DNA of 64,000 bases from Rhizobium sp. GN54 (GTDB taxonomy: Bacteria; Pseudomonadota; Alphaproteobacteria; Rhizobiales; Rhizobiaceae): contig NZ_JAJNCZ010000001.1 of NCBI RefSeq assembly GCF_021026345.1, positions 868,001 through 932,000 on the forward strand, written 5' to 3'. The position numbers and the translations under genes are program-made. This document shows, in pieces, positions 18,001 through 28,964 of this stretch. How positions within the stretch are numbered: the first letter of the stretch is position 1; every line of letters begins with the position of its first letter. The notes below the pieces were generated by a model that was given only the letters and a program-made list of their open reading frames with translations, was not told the origin of the DNA and made no database searches.

Positions 18001-18546
18001 ATGATTTTCGGCCTGCTGAAGAAAAAAAACTCAAACCAGCGGATCGTCGAGCGCCAGTACGGCCACCTGACCGCGGCCGCGCGGCAGCCCTATCTCTACG
18101 AGCGCCTCGATGTACCCGACACGGTGATGGGACGGCTGGAGATGCTGTCGGCGGTGATGATCGTCTACTTCCGCCGCACCCGTGCATCGGCGACGTCGGG
18201 CCAGGAGATCGCCCAGCAGATCGTCGACGCCTTCTTCCAGGACATCGATCATTCGATCCGGGAACTCGGCATCAGCGACGTCGGCGTGCCGAAGCGGATG
18301 AAGAAGCTCGCCGCCCGCTTCTACGGCCGGCTGGAATCCTATGCAGCCGCCCTCGATGCCGGCGACGAGACGGCCCTTGCGCAGGCGCTGAAACGCAATA
18401 TCTATCCGGAAACGGGCGAAGACGGCCCAGACATGCAGGAACTGGCGCGCTATCTCTTTGCCGCCGAGGCTCATCTGACGGCGCTGGATGAGGCGACCGT
18501 CGAAGCCGGTGAGGCGCTGCTGCCTCCGGCGGGCCCGGCCACCTGA
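18001..18546 (+). CDS. Ubiquinol-cytochrome c chaperone (CBP3 family)
   Basis: A 181-residue homologue of mitochondrial CBP3/UQCC1, an assembly or translation factor for cytochrome b of the bc1 complex. The conserved block (PDTVMGRLEMLSAVMIVYF, about residues 39-57) and the helix DVGVPKRMKKLAARFYGRLE are recognisable. No signal peptide. There are three candidate ATGs: 17944, 17998 and 18001. I chose the last, since MIFGLLKKKNSNQ is the usual family start; the upstream extension is not conserved-looking. DUF177 follows after 26 bases, probably in one operon. Confidence 0.85.
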   Translation: MIFGLLKKKNSNQRIVERQYGHLTAAARQPYLYERLDVPDTVMGRLEMLSAVMIVYFRRTRASATSGQEIAQQIVDAFFQDIDHSIRELGISDVGVPKRMKKLAARFYGRLESYAAALDAGDETALAQALKRNIYPETGEDGPDMQELARYLFAAEAHLTALDEATVEAGEALLPPAGPAT

Positions 18547-18572
18547 GACGGCAGGCCGCCAAGGACAGGACC

Positions 18573-19124
18573 ATGAAGAACATCGAAGACCAGCCGTTCT
18601 CCTATCTCGTGAAGGTGGGACATATCTCCTCCAACCCGGTGACGGTGAAAATCGCCGCCGACCCGGCGGAATGCCGGGTTCTGGCGCGGCAGTGGGGCGT
18701 CGTCGAGGTCAAGGCGTTCGCAGCCGAATTCGAGGTCCGGCGCTGGAAGAAGGACGGCGTCCGGCTGAAGGGCCGGGTCGCGACCGAGATCGTGCAGACC
18801 TGCGTCGTCACGCTCGAGCCGGTCGCCTCGAAGATCGACGAGCCGGTGGATGCGATCTTCGTGCCGGAGGGCTCCAAGCTCGCCCGGGCGGCCCTGACCG
18901 ACAGCGGCGAGATGCTGCTGGACCCGGACGGGCCCGACAGTCCCGAGACCTTCCACGGCGACACGATCGACGCCGGCGCGGTCGCCGCCGAATATGCCGC
19001 GATGGCGATCGACCCCTATCCGCGCAAGGAGGGTGTCGCCTTTTCCGCTCACGTGGAGAGTGCGGAAGCCGATGACGCAAAGCCGTCGCCGTTTGCCGCA
19101 TTGAAGGACTGGAAAAAGAGCTGA
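18573..19124 (+). CDS. YceD/DUF177 family protein
   Basis: A 183-residue cytosolic protein of the YceD family, linked to 23S rRNA accumulation and commonly encoded beside plsX. Family features: VTLEPVASKIDEPVDAIFVP in the middle (the first cysteine of the classical pair is kept in QTCVVTLEP), then an acidic stretch and a C-terminal SPFAALKDWKKS. In many bacteria rpmF lies between this gene and plsX; here it is missing from the block, as usual in rhizobia. Only about 100 bases separate it from plsX. Confidence 0.88.
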   Translation: MKNIEDQPFSYLVKVGHISSNPVTVKIAADPAECRVLARQWGVVEVKAFAAEFEVRRWKKDGVRLKGRVATEIVQTCVVTLEPVASKIDEPVDAIFVPEGSKLARAALTDSGEMLLDPDGPDSPETFHGDTIDAGAVAAEYAAMAIDPYPRKEGVAFSAHVESAEADDAKPSPFAALKDWKKS

Positions 19125-19226
19125 ATGGGCTTTCGGGCCCTCGACAATTCAGTTGTCACCCGGATGAAAAGCGGTATTTTGACCGAAATTCCGCCCCCGG
19201 GGCTGGAGAACAAGGACTGGACTCGC

Positions 19227-20285
19227 GTGGTCAGAATTTCCGTCGATGTCATGGGTGGCGATTACGGCCCGCAGGTCGTCATCCCTGGCATAGCCAAGGC
19301 GCTCGAACGTCACCCCGACATTCGTTTCTGCCTGTTCGGCATCGCTTCCCAATGCCTGCCGCTGCTCGACAGCTATCCCAAGCTCAAGGAAGCGAGCACG
19401 TTCACCGATTGCGAGATCGCGATCGCCATGGACGAGAAGCCGAGCCAGGCGCTGCGCCGCGGCCGCAACAAGTCGTCGATGTGGATGGCGCTCGACGCGG
19501 TCGCGAAGGGTGACGCGGACGTCGCGGTCTCCGCCGGCAACACCGGCGCGCTGATGGCGATGGCGAAGTTCTGCCTGAGGATGATGTCCGACATCGAGCG
19601 GCCGGCGATCGCCGGCATCTGGCCGACGCTGAAGGGCGAGAGCATCGTGCTCGATATCGGCGCCACGATCGGCGCCGACGCCAACCAACTGTTCGACTTC
19701 GCCCTGATGGGCGGGGCCATGGCGCGCGCGCTGTTCGAGATCGAACGCCCGACGCTCGGCCTGCTGAATGTCGGCGTCGAGGAGATCAAGGGCCAGGAAG
19801 AGGTCAAGGCGGCGGGCCAGCTCATCCGCGAGGCCAATTTTGACACGATCGACTATTATGGATTCGTCGAGGGCGACGATATCGGCCGCGGCACGGTCGA
19901 CGTCGTCGTCACCGAAGGCTTCGCCGGCAACATCGCGCTGAAGGCGGCCGAGGGCACGGCGCGGCAGATCGCCGAATACCTGCGCGCGGCGATGTCGCGG
20001 ACCTGGATGGCTAAGCTCGGCTACATCCTCGCCAAGAGCGCCTTCGACCGCGTGCGCGAGAAGATGGACCCGCGCAAGGTCAACGGCGGTGTCTTCCTCG
20101 GCCTCAACGGCATCGTCATCAAGAGCCATGGCGGCACCGATGCCGAGGGCTTCGCGGCGGCGGTGGACGTCGGCTACGACATGGCTCGCAACGGCCTGAA
20201 GGAAAAGATAGAAGAAGACCTCAAGAGGTATCATGCAGACAGACCCGTCGAAGGCGCGGCCGGCAGCATGAGCGACGGGATATAG
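19227..20285 (+). CDS. plsX: Phosphate acyltransferase PlsX
   Basis: Makes acyl-phosphate from acyl-ACP for phospholipid synthesis (PlsX/PlsY route). The 352 residues open [20 protein letters not shown], the family signature, and keep [11 protein letters not shown] and [18 protein letters not shown]-like segments. The start is a GTG (MVRISVDV); the frame is open 34 codons upstream without family similarity, and AAGGA lies 12 bases before the GTG. fabH begins 8 bases after the stop, so the two lipid genes are co-transcribed. Confidence 0.93.
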   Translation: MVRISVDVMGGDYGPQVVIPGIAKALERHPDIRFCLFGIASQCLPLLDSYPKLKEASTFTDCEIAIAMDEKPSQALRRGRNKSSMWMALDAVAKGDADVAVSAGNTGALMAMAKFCLRMMSDIERPAIAGIWPTLKGESIVLDIGATIGADANQLFDFALMGGAMARALFEIERPTLGLLNVGVEEIKGQEEVKAAGQLIREANFDTIDYYGFVEGDDIGRGTVDVVVTEGFAGNIALKAAEGTARQIAEYLRAAMSRTWMAKLGYILAKSAFDRVREKMDPRKVNGGVFLGLNGIVIKSHGGTDAEGFAAAVDVGYDMARNGLKEKIEEDLKRYHADRPVEGAAGSMSDGI

Positions 20286-20293
20286 GAACAAAG

Positions 20294-21265
20294 ATGATCC
20301 GTTCAGTGGTTCGCGGTTTCGGGACGTCGCTTCCGAAGCGGGTGCTCACCAATCGTGAGCTGGAGAGCATGGTCGACACGTCCGACGAGTGGATCGTGCA
20401 GCGGACCGGCATCCGCCAGCGCTACATCGCCGGCGAAGGCGAGACGACGGCCTCGCTCGGCGAGGCGGCGGCGCGCGAGGCGCTCGACAGGGCAGGGCTG
20501 ACGGCGGCCGACATCGATCTCATCATCGTCGCGACCTCCACCCCGGACAACACCTTCCCGGCCACCGCCGTCAACATCCAGAACCGCCTCGGCATGCACC
20601 ATGGCTACGCCTTCGACCTCCAGGCGGTCTGTTCGGGCTTCGTCTACGGCATGGCGACGGCCGACGCCTATATCCGCGGCGGACTGGCGCGCCGGGTGCT
20701 GGTCATCGGCGCGGAGACCTTCTCGCGCATCCTCGACTGGACCGATCGCACGACCTGCGTGCTCTTCGGCGACGGCGCGGGCGCGATCGTGCTGGAGGCG
20801 CAGGAGGGCGAGGGGACGGTGGCCGACCGCGGCGTGCTGACGGCCCAGCTCCGTTCCGACGGCGCCCATCTCGAAAAGCTCTACGTCGACGGCGGTCCGT
20901 CAAGCACCGGCACCGTCGGCCATCTGCGCATGGAGGGCCGCGAGGTCTTCAAGCATGCCGTCGGCATGATCACCGACGTGATCGTCGCCGCCTTCGACGC
21001 CACCGGCCTGTCGATCGAGGACCTCGACTGGCTGGTTCCGCACCAGGCCAACCGCCGCATCATCGACGGATCGGCCAAGAAGCTCGGCATTCCGCTGGAG
21101 AAAGTCGTCGTCACCGTCGACCTGCACGGGAACACGTCCGCCGCCTCCATCCCGCTGGCGCTCGCATCCGCTGCCGCCGACGGTCGTATCAAGAAGGGCG
21201 ACCTGGTGCTCCTGGAAGCGATGGGCGGCGGTTTCACCTGGGGCGCGGTGCTGCTTCGCTGGTAG
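20294..21265 (+). CDS. fabH: 3-oxoacyl-ACP synthase III
   Basis: Starts fatty-acid synthesis by condensing acetyl-CoA with malonyl-ACP. The 323 residues have the catalytic triad: Cys113 in [13 protein letters not shown], His in [11 protein letters not shown] and Asn in LHGNTSAAS. The glycine-rich C-terminus [16 protein letters not shown] is typical. It lies 8 bases after plsX and about 106 bases before ihfA, the usual alphaproteobacterial order. Confidence 0.97.
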   Translation: MIRSVVRGFGTSLPKRVLTNRELESMVDTSDEWIVQRTGIRQRYIAGEGETTASLGEAAAREALDRAGLTAADIDLIIVATSTPDNTFPATAVNIQNRLGMHHGYAFDLQAVCSGFVYGMATADAYIRGGLARRVLVIGAETFSRILDWTDRTTCVLFGDGAGAIVLEAQEGEGTVADRGVLTAQLRSDGAHLEKLYVDGGPSSTGTVGHLRMEGREVFKHAVGMITDVIVAAFDATGLSIEDLDWLVPHQANRRIIDGSAKKLGIPLEKVVVTVDLHGNTSAASIPLALASAAADGRIKKGDLVLLEAMGGGFTWGAVLLRW

Positions 21266-21371
21266 GAAAAATGCCCCGGCCCCCTACTTCAACGGTGCTT
21301 GACCGACAGCGGCAAGGGCAATACTCTTGCCGGATAAGCAAGCGCTTTCAATAAGAAAACGGTGGGAGAAG

Positions 21372-21710
21372 ATGAGCGGCAAAACCGTGACACGCGCAGA
21401 TTTGGCCGAATCCGTTTTTCGGAAGGTCGGTCTCTCCAGGACAGAATCGGCGGAACTCGTCGAAACCGTGATCGATGAGATCTGCAACGCCATCGTCCGT
21501 GGCGAAAGCGTGAAGCTGTCATCCTTCGCGACGTTCCAGGTCCGCGACAAGAACGAGCGCATCGGCCGCAACCCGAAGACGGGCGAGGAAGTGCCGATCT
21601 CGCCGCGCCGGGTCATGACGTTCAAGGCCTCCAACGTGCTCAAGCAGCGCGTTCTCAAGGCCCACACCGCCCGCAAGACCAGGCAGAAGGTGCAGGCGCC
21701 GGCGCCCTGA
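21372..21710 (+). CDS. ihfA: Integration host factor alpha subunit
   Basis: Sequence-specific DNA-bending protein, with IhfB, acting in recombination and transcription. The 112 residues contain the HU/IHF fold: [40 protein letters not shown], and the arm with [19 protein letters not shown] (the proline that intercalates into DNA). The ATG at 21372 has GTGGGAGAAG upstream; a longer frame exists but has no ribosome site. A basic, alanine-rich tail ([17 protein letters not shown]) extends beyond the E. coli length. Confidence 0.93.
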   Translation: MSGKTVTRADLAESVFRKVGLSRTESAELVETVIDEICNAIVRGESVKLSSFATFQVRDKNERIGRNPKTGEEVPISPRRVMTFKASNVLKQRVLKAHTARKTRQKVQAPAP

Positions 21711-21836
21711 TCGCGGATCGCCTTGGGACGGCCCCGATTCTCCGCTTGAAAAAAGTGTGACAACCCGCTGAAATGCAAAGACTCAGCCGGCGCGCCCGGA
21801 ACGTGAGTCGAAAAAGCTTTTCGGTGAGGAGTTTCG

Positions 21837-22367
21837 ATGGAGAAGAGCCCCGACGCCTTCCGCACCATCAGCGAGGTCGCGGACGATCTCGACCTGCCGC
21901 AGCATGTCCTGCGCTTCTGGGAGACGCGGTTTTCCCAGATCAAGCCGATGAAGCGCGGCGGCGGGCGACGCTACTACCGCCCCGACGACGTCGAGCTTTT
22001 GAAGGGCATCCGCCACCTGCTCTACGATCACGGCTATACGATCAAGGGCGTCCAGAAGCTTTTGAAGAACAACGGCAACAAGTTCGTGGCGGCCATCGCC
22101 AGCGGCGACCTTGCCACCGTCGAGGCGCTGGCCGCCGCCAGCCAGGAAGAGCCGGCGGCGCCGAAGACGGCGGACGACGACCAGATCGTCGGCCGCGCCA
22201 AGGCGCCGACCAGCCGTCGCTTCTTCTCCTTCGTCGGCGGCGGCAACGAGGATGCGCCGGAAATCTCGATCGGCAAGAGCAGTGTCGGCAAGGAGGACCG
22301 CGCCCTTCTCCAGGAAGCGCTCTACGACCTCTTGGAATGCAAGCGCCTGCTCGATCAGGTGAGATAG
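21837..22367 (+). CDS. MerR-family transcriptional regulator
   Basis: A 176-residue MerR-type regulator. The winged helix-turn-helix is at the N-terminus ([25 protein letters not shown], then [20 protein letters not shown], up to about residue 80). The C-terminal half is low-complexity and holds no cysteine cluster, so no metal sensing is apparent. This gene regularly follows ihfA in alphaproteobacteria (by family knowledge); its targets are unknown. GTGAGGAGTTTCG precedes the ATG. Confidence 0.9.
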   Translation: MEKSPDAFRTISEVADDLDLPQHVLRFWETRFSQIKPMKRGGGRRYYRPDDVELLKGIRHLLYDHGYTIKGVQKLLKNNGNKFVAAIASGDLATVEALAAASQEEPAAPKTADDDQIVGRAKAPTSRRFFSFVGGGNEDAPEISIGKSSVGKEDRALLQEALYDLLECKRLLDQVR

Positions 22368-22419
22368 TAGAAGCCGCGTCCGGCGGGCGAACGCCGGCCG
22401 GCCCCGGCCGAAATACCCC

Positions 22420-22998
22420 TCAGAGCTTGCGGCTCAGGAACGGCGAGCCGCCCAGCCCGAACCGCCAGGGAACGTCGACCGCCTTGGTCAACCCGATGCG
22501 AACCCCGGAGCCTACGGCTGCAGGCGCCGTCGCGGGCGCGATCCGGAACGGCGGAAGGGTGACGGGCAGGCCGTCGAGCGCGTCCGTCACGCCGAGCGCC
22601 TGGCAGAGCCGGCCGGGACCGGCGCAAAGCCGCCGCAGATCGTCCAGCCCGCGCCGCTTGCGCATCGCCTCGATCCCCGTCGTCGGCTCGATCGCACGGA
22701 TCAGCACCGCGCTGCCGGGACGGCAGACCAGGTTCAGGCACCAGTGGATGCCATAGGAACGATAGACATAGGCATGGGCGGGCGGGCCGAACATCGCGCG
22801 GTTGCGCGGGGTCTCGCCGCGGAAGCTGTGCGAGGCGGGGTCATCGGGCGCATAGGCTTCCGTCTCCACGATCACGCCGCCGACGCCGTCGATCGCAAGC
22901 TGCACGCCGATCAGGTCCGGCGCAACGGCCTGCGCGTCGCGATCGAAGAAGTCCTGCCAGCCCGTCGCATCATTCAGGTCTATGTCACCCTGGTCCAT
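22420..22998 (-). CDS. 3-methyladenine DNA glycosylase (MPG/AAG family)
   Basis: Excises alkylated and deaminated purines from DNA. The 192 residues carry the AAG core: VIVETEAYAPDDPASHSFRG (with the catalytic glutamate), PPAHAYVYRSYGIHWCLNLV, VLIRAIEPTTGIEAMRKRRG and CAGPGRLCQALGV. The start is uncertain: 22998 gives MDQGDIDLND with AAGGCGGAG immediately before; an ATG at 23109 would add 37 basic residues and overlap the upstream gene by 59 bases. Convergent with the merR gene. Confidence 0.88.
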   Translation of the reverse strand: MDQGDIDLNDATGWQDFFDRDAQAVAPDLIGVQLAIDGVGGVIVETEAYAPDDPASHSFRGETPRNRAMFGPPAHAYVYRSYGIHWCLNLVCRPGSAVLIRAIEPTTGIEAMRKRRGLDDLRRLCAGPGRLCQALGVTDALDGLPVTLPPFRIAPATAPAAVGSGVRIGLTKAVDVPWRFGLGGSPFLSRKL

Positions 22999-23050
22999 CT
23001 CCGCCTTGTGCCATCCCGGGGACCGGATCGCAACGGGATGACGATCCGCC

Positions 23051-23266
23051 TCAGGCGTTGCCGGCCGCAGGGTGGTCTTCCGGTGGCGCGCCCGCTTTCT
23101 CTTCGACATAGCCCCAGTTGCTCGAGGCGAACGCGCGGGCCGCGTCCTCGGCCTTCTGCAGGGTCGGAAGATCGTGCAGCACGGTGCTGCGCCTGCCGAA
23201 CTGGAGCAGGGCGGTCTTGCTCGCCGGATCGTAATGCACGTTCAATGGAGGATGGGAGGGGATCAT
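23051..23266 (-). CDS. Small conserved-looking hypothetical protein
   Basis: A 71-residue soluble protein without recognised domain (MIPSHPPLNVHYDPASKTAL, then LPTLQKAEDAARAFASSNWG). Regular alternation and a normal amino-acid mix support it as real; AAGGCAGG lies 8-10 bases before the ATG. It is upstream of the glycosylase gene on the same strand and could be co-transcribed. Function unknown. Confidence 0.5.
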   Translation of the reverse strand: MIPSHPPLNVHYDPASKTALLQFGRRSTVLHDLPTLQKAEDAARAFASSNWGYVEEKAGAPPEDHPAAGNA

Positions 23267-23427
23267 GACAACCTGCCTTTCTGCCTCGGGAAATGACGGG
23301 GAAGGGGGAAAGTTCCGCCCCCGGTCGTGAGGGAATTTTGCATTGCCGGATGCACCCGCACGGAACTTTCGCCCCGGTGCCGCGTTGCAGGCACGGCGTC
23401 AGCACGCCGGCCGGGGCAGGCTGGCCG

Positions 23428-23471
23428 GGCACAGGAGACATCGGCACAGGGGACATCGGCGCAGGGGCATC
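23428..23471. repeat. Short tandem repeat upstream of glgX
   Basis: Two 15-base units (GGCACAGGAGACATC and GGCACAGGGGACATC) and a third, degenerate 14-base unit in the 319-base gap before glgX. No other feature is visible in this gap. Confidence 0.6.
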
Positions 23472-23585
23472 GGCAATGTCACACCCGAAATGTCACGCCG
23501 GCCCATGTAGCGACAGTCCATGTCGCACTGGCAAGGGCCCGAGGGCAGATCTCAAAACCAAACGAACCGATGGGGCGGCACGACC

Positions 23586-25676
<2,091 letters not shown>

Positions 25677-25941
25677 GGCGGAACCCGCAGGCTCGACCGC
25701 ATGGCCGACGCCAGCGCCCGCATCCCGGGACCGCAGCCCGTCGTCTTCGACCAAATTCCCATCGGGGCGGAACAAGCCGAAGCGCTCGGCGTTCCCCGTC
25801 CGCGCAGCCGTCAGGCCATGCCGTCAAGGGATGCCGCCAGGGGAGCAGCCGGGGAAGCGCGACGGGCAGCCGTCGCGCTATCGTCATGCGACTCACCTAT
25901 CGGATGCGCACAGAAGCATGCAGGGCCCAGGAGACCCCGAA

Positions 25942-26298
25942 ATGAACAGCCTCTATCCGCGCTGGACCGATCCGGTCCGCGTTCATCTGCAATCCGGACT
26001 GACGCGCACCTTCTCCTGCATCTACGACGCGCTGGATTTCCTTGAAAACGAATGGCCGACCCGTGACGGCGCGCTCTACGAGCGGGCGATCCGCCAGTGC
26101 CGCGAGGTGCTGGGGCGCTCCTTGCCCGCGCCGGTCGCCCGCGAGGCCTTCGCCTTCGCCTGCCTCGAGGCCGGCATGCCGGTCGCCGGCGACCGCCGCA
26201 ACCGCCAGCGGCAGGCCGCGCTCCGCGCCCCGTTCACCCCGGCCGACGGCGGCATCGCCGCCACCACCCGCATGGCGCACGCCCTCGCCGGCGCCTGA
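25942..26298 (+). CDS. DUF982 domain protein
   Basis: A 118-residue protein of the DUF982 family, which is abundant in rhizobia and of unknown function. The pattern VRVHLQSGLTRTFSCIYDAL followed by LENEWPTRDGALYERAIRQC and AFACLEAGMPV is typical. AGGAGACCCCGAA precedes the ATG at 25942. It lies 265 bases after glgX in a gap that otherwise shows nothing, and before tRNA-Pro on the opposite strand. Confidence 0.72.
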   Translation: MNSLYPRWTDPVRVHLQSGLTRTFSCIYDALDFLENEWPTRDGALYERAIRQCREVLGRSLPAPVAREAFAFACLEAGMPVAGDRRNRQRQAALRAPFTPADGGIAATTRMAHALAGA

Positions 26299-26506
26299 CG
26301 CGCAAACGCCGGGACTGTCCGGAGGCCATCGAGATGGAGAGGCGGGCCGACGACGGCTTCCGGTTCGCCAGCCTCAGGCAAGGCGATCTCGGCAAATCCA
26401 TCCGACGCAGGAGGGCTGCAGGCCACGGACAGCCCGTTCCGCACGAAGGTGTCACCCTGTCTCGGGAACAACTGCCGGCGATATCTCGGTGAAGGGGAAG
26501 GGAAAA

Positions 26507-26583
<77 letters not shown>

Positions 26584-26863
26584 AACCGAGGAAAGCCCTA
26601 TAGTCTCGGGCATTTGGAAGCAAGGGCAAAAATGGGTGGTCAAACGGAAAAAGAACAAACGGTGGGGAAACGCAGGTTAGGGTACAGAAAGTCCCACGAG
26701 AGTCCCACGGATGTTCTTGCTGTGTTCGTCTTGCAAAAAATAGCCTGGATGCGCACCCGTCGCACCGGGTCGAGACAGGATGCCATCCTGCAGATTTCCT
26801 AGCACTTAGCTCGCAACATGGCGGACCGCACCGAGCCCGAACGGAATCCTCGCGAACGGGTCC

Positions 26864-27727
26864 TTACGCCTCGCGCCCGAAAACCCGATAGAAATCCCGT
26901 TTCCAGCGAAAGACATCCATCTCATACTCGTCCAGCAAACGGCGGGTCTCCGCGCCCACGCTTCTTGTGGCTTGCAGTTCGTCAGATAGGCGGATCAGAT
27001 CCCTGGCGAACTCCCTAAGCTTGCGGACATCATCCTGATCGAGCCTTAACTGGCCGATACGGTGCTCGATTTTTACTGAAAGGCTTCTCAAAGCCGGGTC
27101 ATCAAAGTGCCGGACATCAGTCTCCAAGGAACTACTAAGTGCGTCGATCTCAGTTGCCAGATGAACGCTATTTGTAGATTGCATTTCCTTCCGCAACTCC
27201 GTCATGCGCTCCTGAGTTCTCTCGATCGCCACCCTCTCGAAAATATTGAAGAGCTGCCAGGATAGATAGTCGAGAAATGGCTGCTGGTTTCGCCTCAACT
27301 GCGCCTCATCAACATGCATTTCTTCAAGGCTTCGATTGAGGCTTTCATACCAATCGGCGGTCTGGTCCAGAGTTGGCGCAGCCATAATACGAGACCATTT
27401 GAACTGGTCGGATAGAATTTTGGAGGATACCGTGGCGTAGTTTCTGAGTGCTTCGAGTGCTCTATCGGCCTCGCTCACCTGCAGCCGTAGCTTTGCCTTC
27501 AGACCGAATATTTCGAAACTATCCAGGATTGGAATGTAGCAAATCACCAACAGGCCGACAGCGACGGAGGCCGCAACAGTTGCGGCTGCGGCCCGATCTT
27601 CAAAAAGCAACAAGAAGGATAGGGCTAGAAAAATTACCGCGATCACATTGAAGAGAATGAGTTGGATCCATCTTACCGCGGTCTTGATGTTGCCTATGAG
27701 TTTTCTCGCCACGCCGAATCTCCCCAA
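26864..27727 (-). CDS. Unrecognised membrane protein with cytosolic coiled-coil domain
   Basis: A 287-residue protein I do not recognise. The N-terminus has two membrane segments (about residues 20-42 and 48-68) joined by a short loop (LLFEDRAAAATVAAS). The rest, about 210 residues, is helical, charged and heptad-like (EADRALEALRNYATVSSKIL, RTQERMTELRKEMQ, LSVKIEHRIGQLRLDQDDV), so probably a cytosolic coiled coil. Base composition is plainly more AT-rich than both neighbours, and codons such as AAT, ATT and TTA are common, which suggests transfer. It sits between tRNA-Pro and the polysaccharide locus, on the same strand as the latter, with no partner gene. Confidence 0.65.
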   Translation of the reverse strand: MGRFGVARKLIGNIKTAVRWIQLILFNVIAVIFLALSFLLLFEDRAAAATVAASVAVGLLVICYIPILDSFEIFGLKAKLRLQVSEADRALEALRNYATVSSKILSDQFKWSRIMAAPTLDQTADWYESLNRSLEEMHVDEAQLRRNQQPFLDYLSWQLFNIFERVAIERTQERMTELRKEMQSTNSVHLATEIDALSSSLETDVRHFDDPALRSLSVKIEHRIGQLRLDQDDVRKLREFARDLIRLSDELQATRSVGAETRRLLDEYEMDVFRWKRDFYRVFGREA

Positions 27728-27809
27728 GCTCAGAATCTATTATTGGAACCGTGCAGTTGCCGTGGCAACAGACGTTCAGCTTGGGAAGCTGACAGCGTAG
27801 GCCCTTCTC

Positions 27810-28964
27810 CTACTTTACCATCCGCCGATACACCGCCTCCGTCTCCGCGATCATCCGCGGCAGGCCGTAGTCGCCCTGCTTCCGCGCCGCTTCGGTCTCG
27901 TAGCGGGCGAGGCGCTTGGGGTCGGAGGCCTTGACCAGGGCGCGGGCGAACTGGGCGGGGTCGTCGACATTGGCGACGAGGATGCCGTTGCGGCCGTCCT
28001 CCAGCACCGTCGAGGCGCCGCCGACCTCGGTCAGCACCAGCGGCCTGCCGGCGGCGGCGGCTTCCAGCATCACGTAGGACATCGCCTCGTAGCGGCTCGG
28101 CATCGCCAGCACGTCGATCGCGTCCATCGCCTGGCGGCCGGTATAGTGCATGGTCAGCCGGATGCGGTCGGCGGCGGGGCTTTTGGCGATCCTCTCGCGC
28201 ACCTGCCGCTCGAGTTCGCCCGAGCCGACCATCAGCAGATAGGCGTGCGGCAGCATGCGGGCGGCGATGGTGAAGGCGTCGATCAGGCGTTCCGGCGCCT
28301 TCTGTGCCGAGAGCCTGCCGACGAAGCCGAAGACGAGCGCATTGTCGGGGAGCGCGAGTTCGGCGCGGATGCGCCGGCGCAGGCCGTGGGCGGGTTCCTC
28401 GACGCCGTTGACGATGATCGAGAGCTTCCTGCGCGACATGCCGAGCGCACGCGCATGGGCGTATTCGTCGGCGGAGACGCAGATCAGCTGGTCGGTCAGG
28501 AAGCGGGCGAGGCAGCGCTCGATCAGGCCGTAGACGAAGTAACCCGCCGGTCCCAGGCCCGGATCCATGGTGCGGAAGGCATGCGGGGTATAGATCCGCG
28601 GCACGTGCGGGCCGGGCAGGCGGAGGCGCGTCAGCGCGCCGGCCTTGGAGCTGTGGCCGTGGACGGCGTCGAACGGCCCGTGTTCGCGCATCAGGCCGCG
28701 CAGGCGCCGCCAGGCGCCGAAATCCGATGGCCCGGGCGCGCGCGCCATGTCGATGGGATGAATGCCATCGAGCCCGAGCGACAGCAGTTCGCCGACGAAA
28801 CGCTCCTCCGCCCTGCGTGGCGAATAGGCGGCGTGGACGATGTGGCCGCGCTGCTTCAGGCCGCGGCAGAGGTCGAGGAAATGCCGGCCCGAGCCGCCGC
28901 CGCTCGGTTCCAGCACCTGCATCAGCCGCAGGGGGCGCGTGGCCCGGTCGCCGGCCCGCTTCAT
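27810..28964 (-). CDS. Glycosyltransferase family 4 protein
   Basis: A 384-residue GT4 (GT-B fold) transferase, probably adding a sugar to a lipid-linked exopolysaccharide unit on the cytosolic face. The N-terminal acceptor domain has EPSGGGSGRHFLDLCRGL and VHGHSSKAGALTRL. The C-terminal donor domain has NALVFGFVGRLSAQKAPERL and MPSRYEAMSYVMLEAAAAGR (the EX7E region). It is the last gene of the minus-strand polysaccharide operon. Its ATG overlaps the stop of the ligase-like gene by 4 bases (ATGA), so the two are co-translated. Confidence 0.9.
   Translation of the reverse strand: MKRAGDRATRPLRLMQVLEPSGGGSGRHFLDLCRGLKQRGHIVHAAYSPRRAEERFVGELLSLGLDGIHPIDMARAPGPSDFGAWRRLRGLMREHGPFDAVHGHSSKAGALTRLRLPGPHVPRIYTPHAFRTMDPGLGPAGYFVYGLIERCLARFLTDQLICVSADEYAHARALGMSRRKLSIIVNGVEEPAHGLRRRIRAELALPDNALVFGFVGRLSAQKAPERLIDAFTIAARMLPHAYLLMVGSGELERQVRERIAKSPAADRIRLTMHYTGRQAMDAIDVLAMPSRYEAMSYVMLEAAAAGRPLVLTEVGGASTVLEDGRNGILVANVDDPAQFARALVKASDPKRLARYETEAARKQGDYGLPRMIAETEAVYRRMVK

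Noticed and set aside
23426-23475. CRISPR-like short direct repeats
   Set aside because: Only three 14-15 base units directly adjacent without spacers; a simple tandem repeat, and no cas genes are present.
26590-26820. Integrase remnant or genomic island boundary at tRNA-Pro
   Set aside because: No integrase motif, no repeat of the tRNA 3' end, and the atypical gene lies on the 5' side of the tRNA, the wrong side for usual 3'-end integration.
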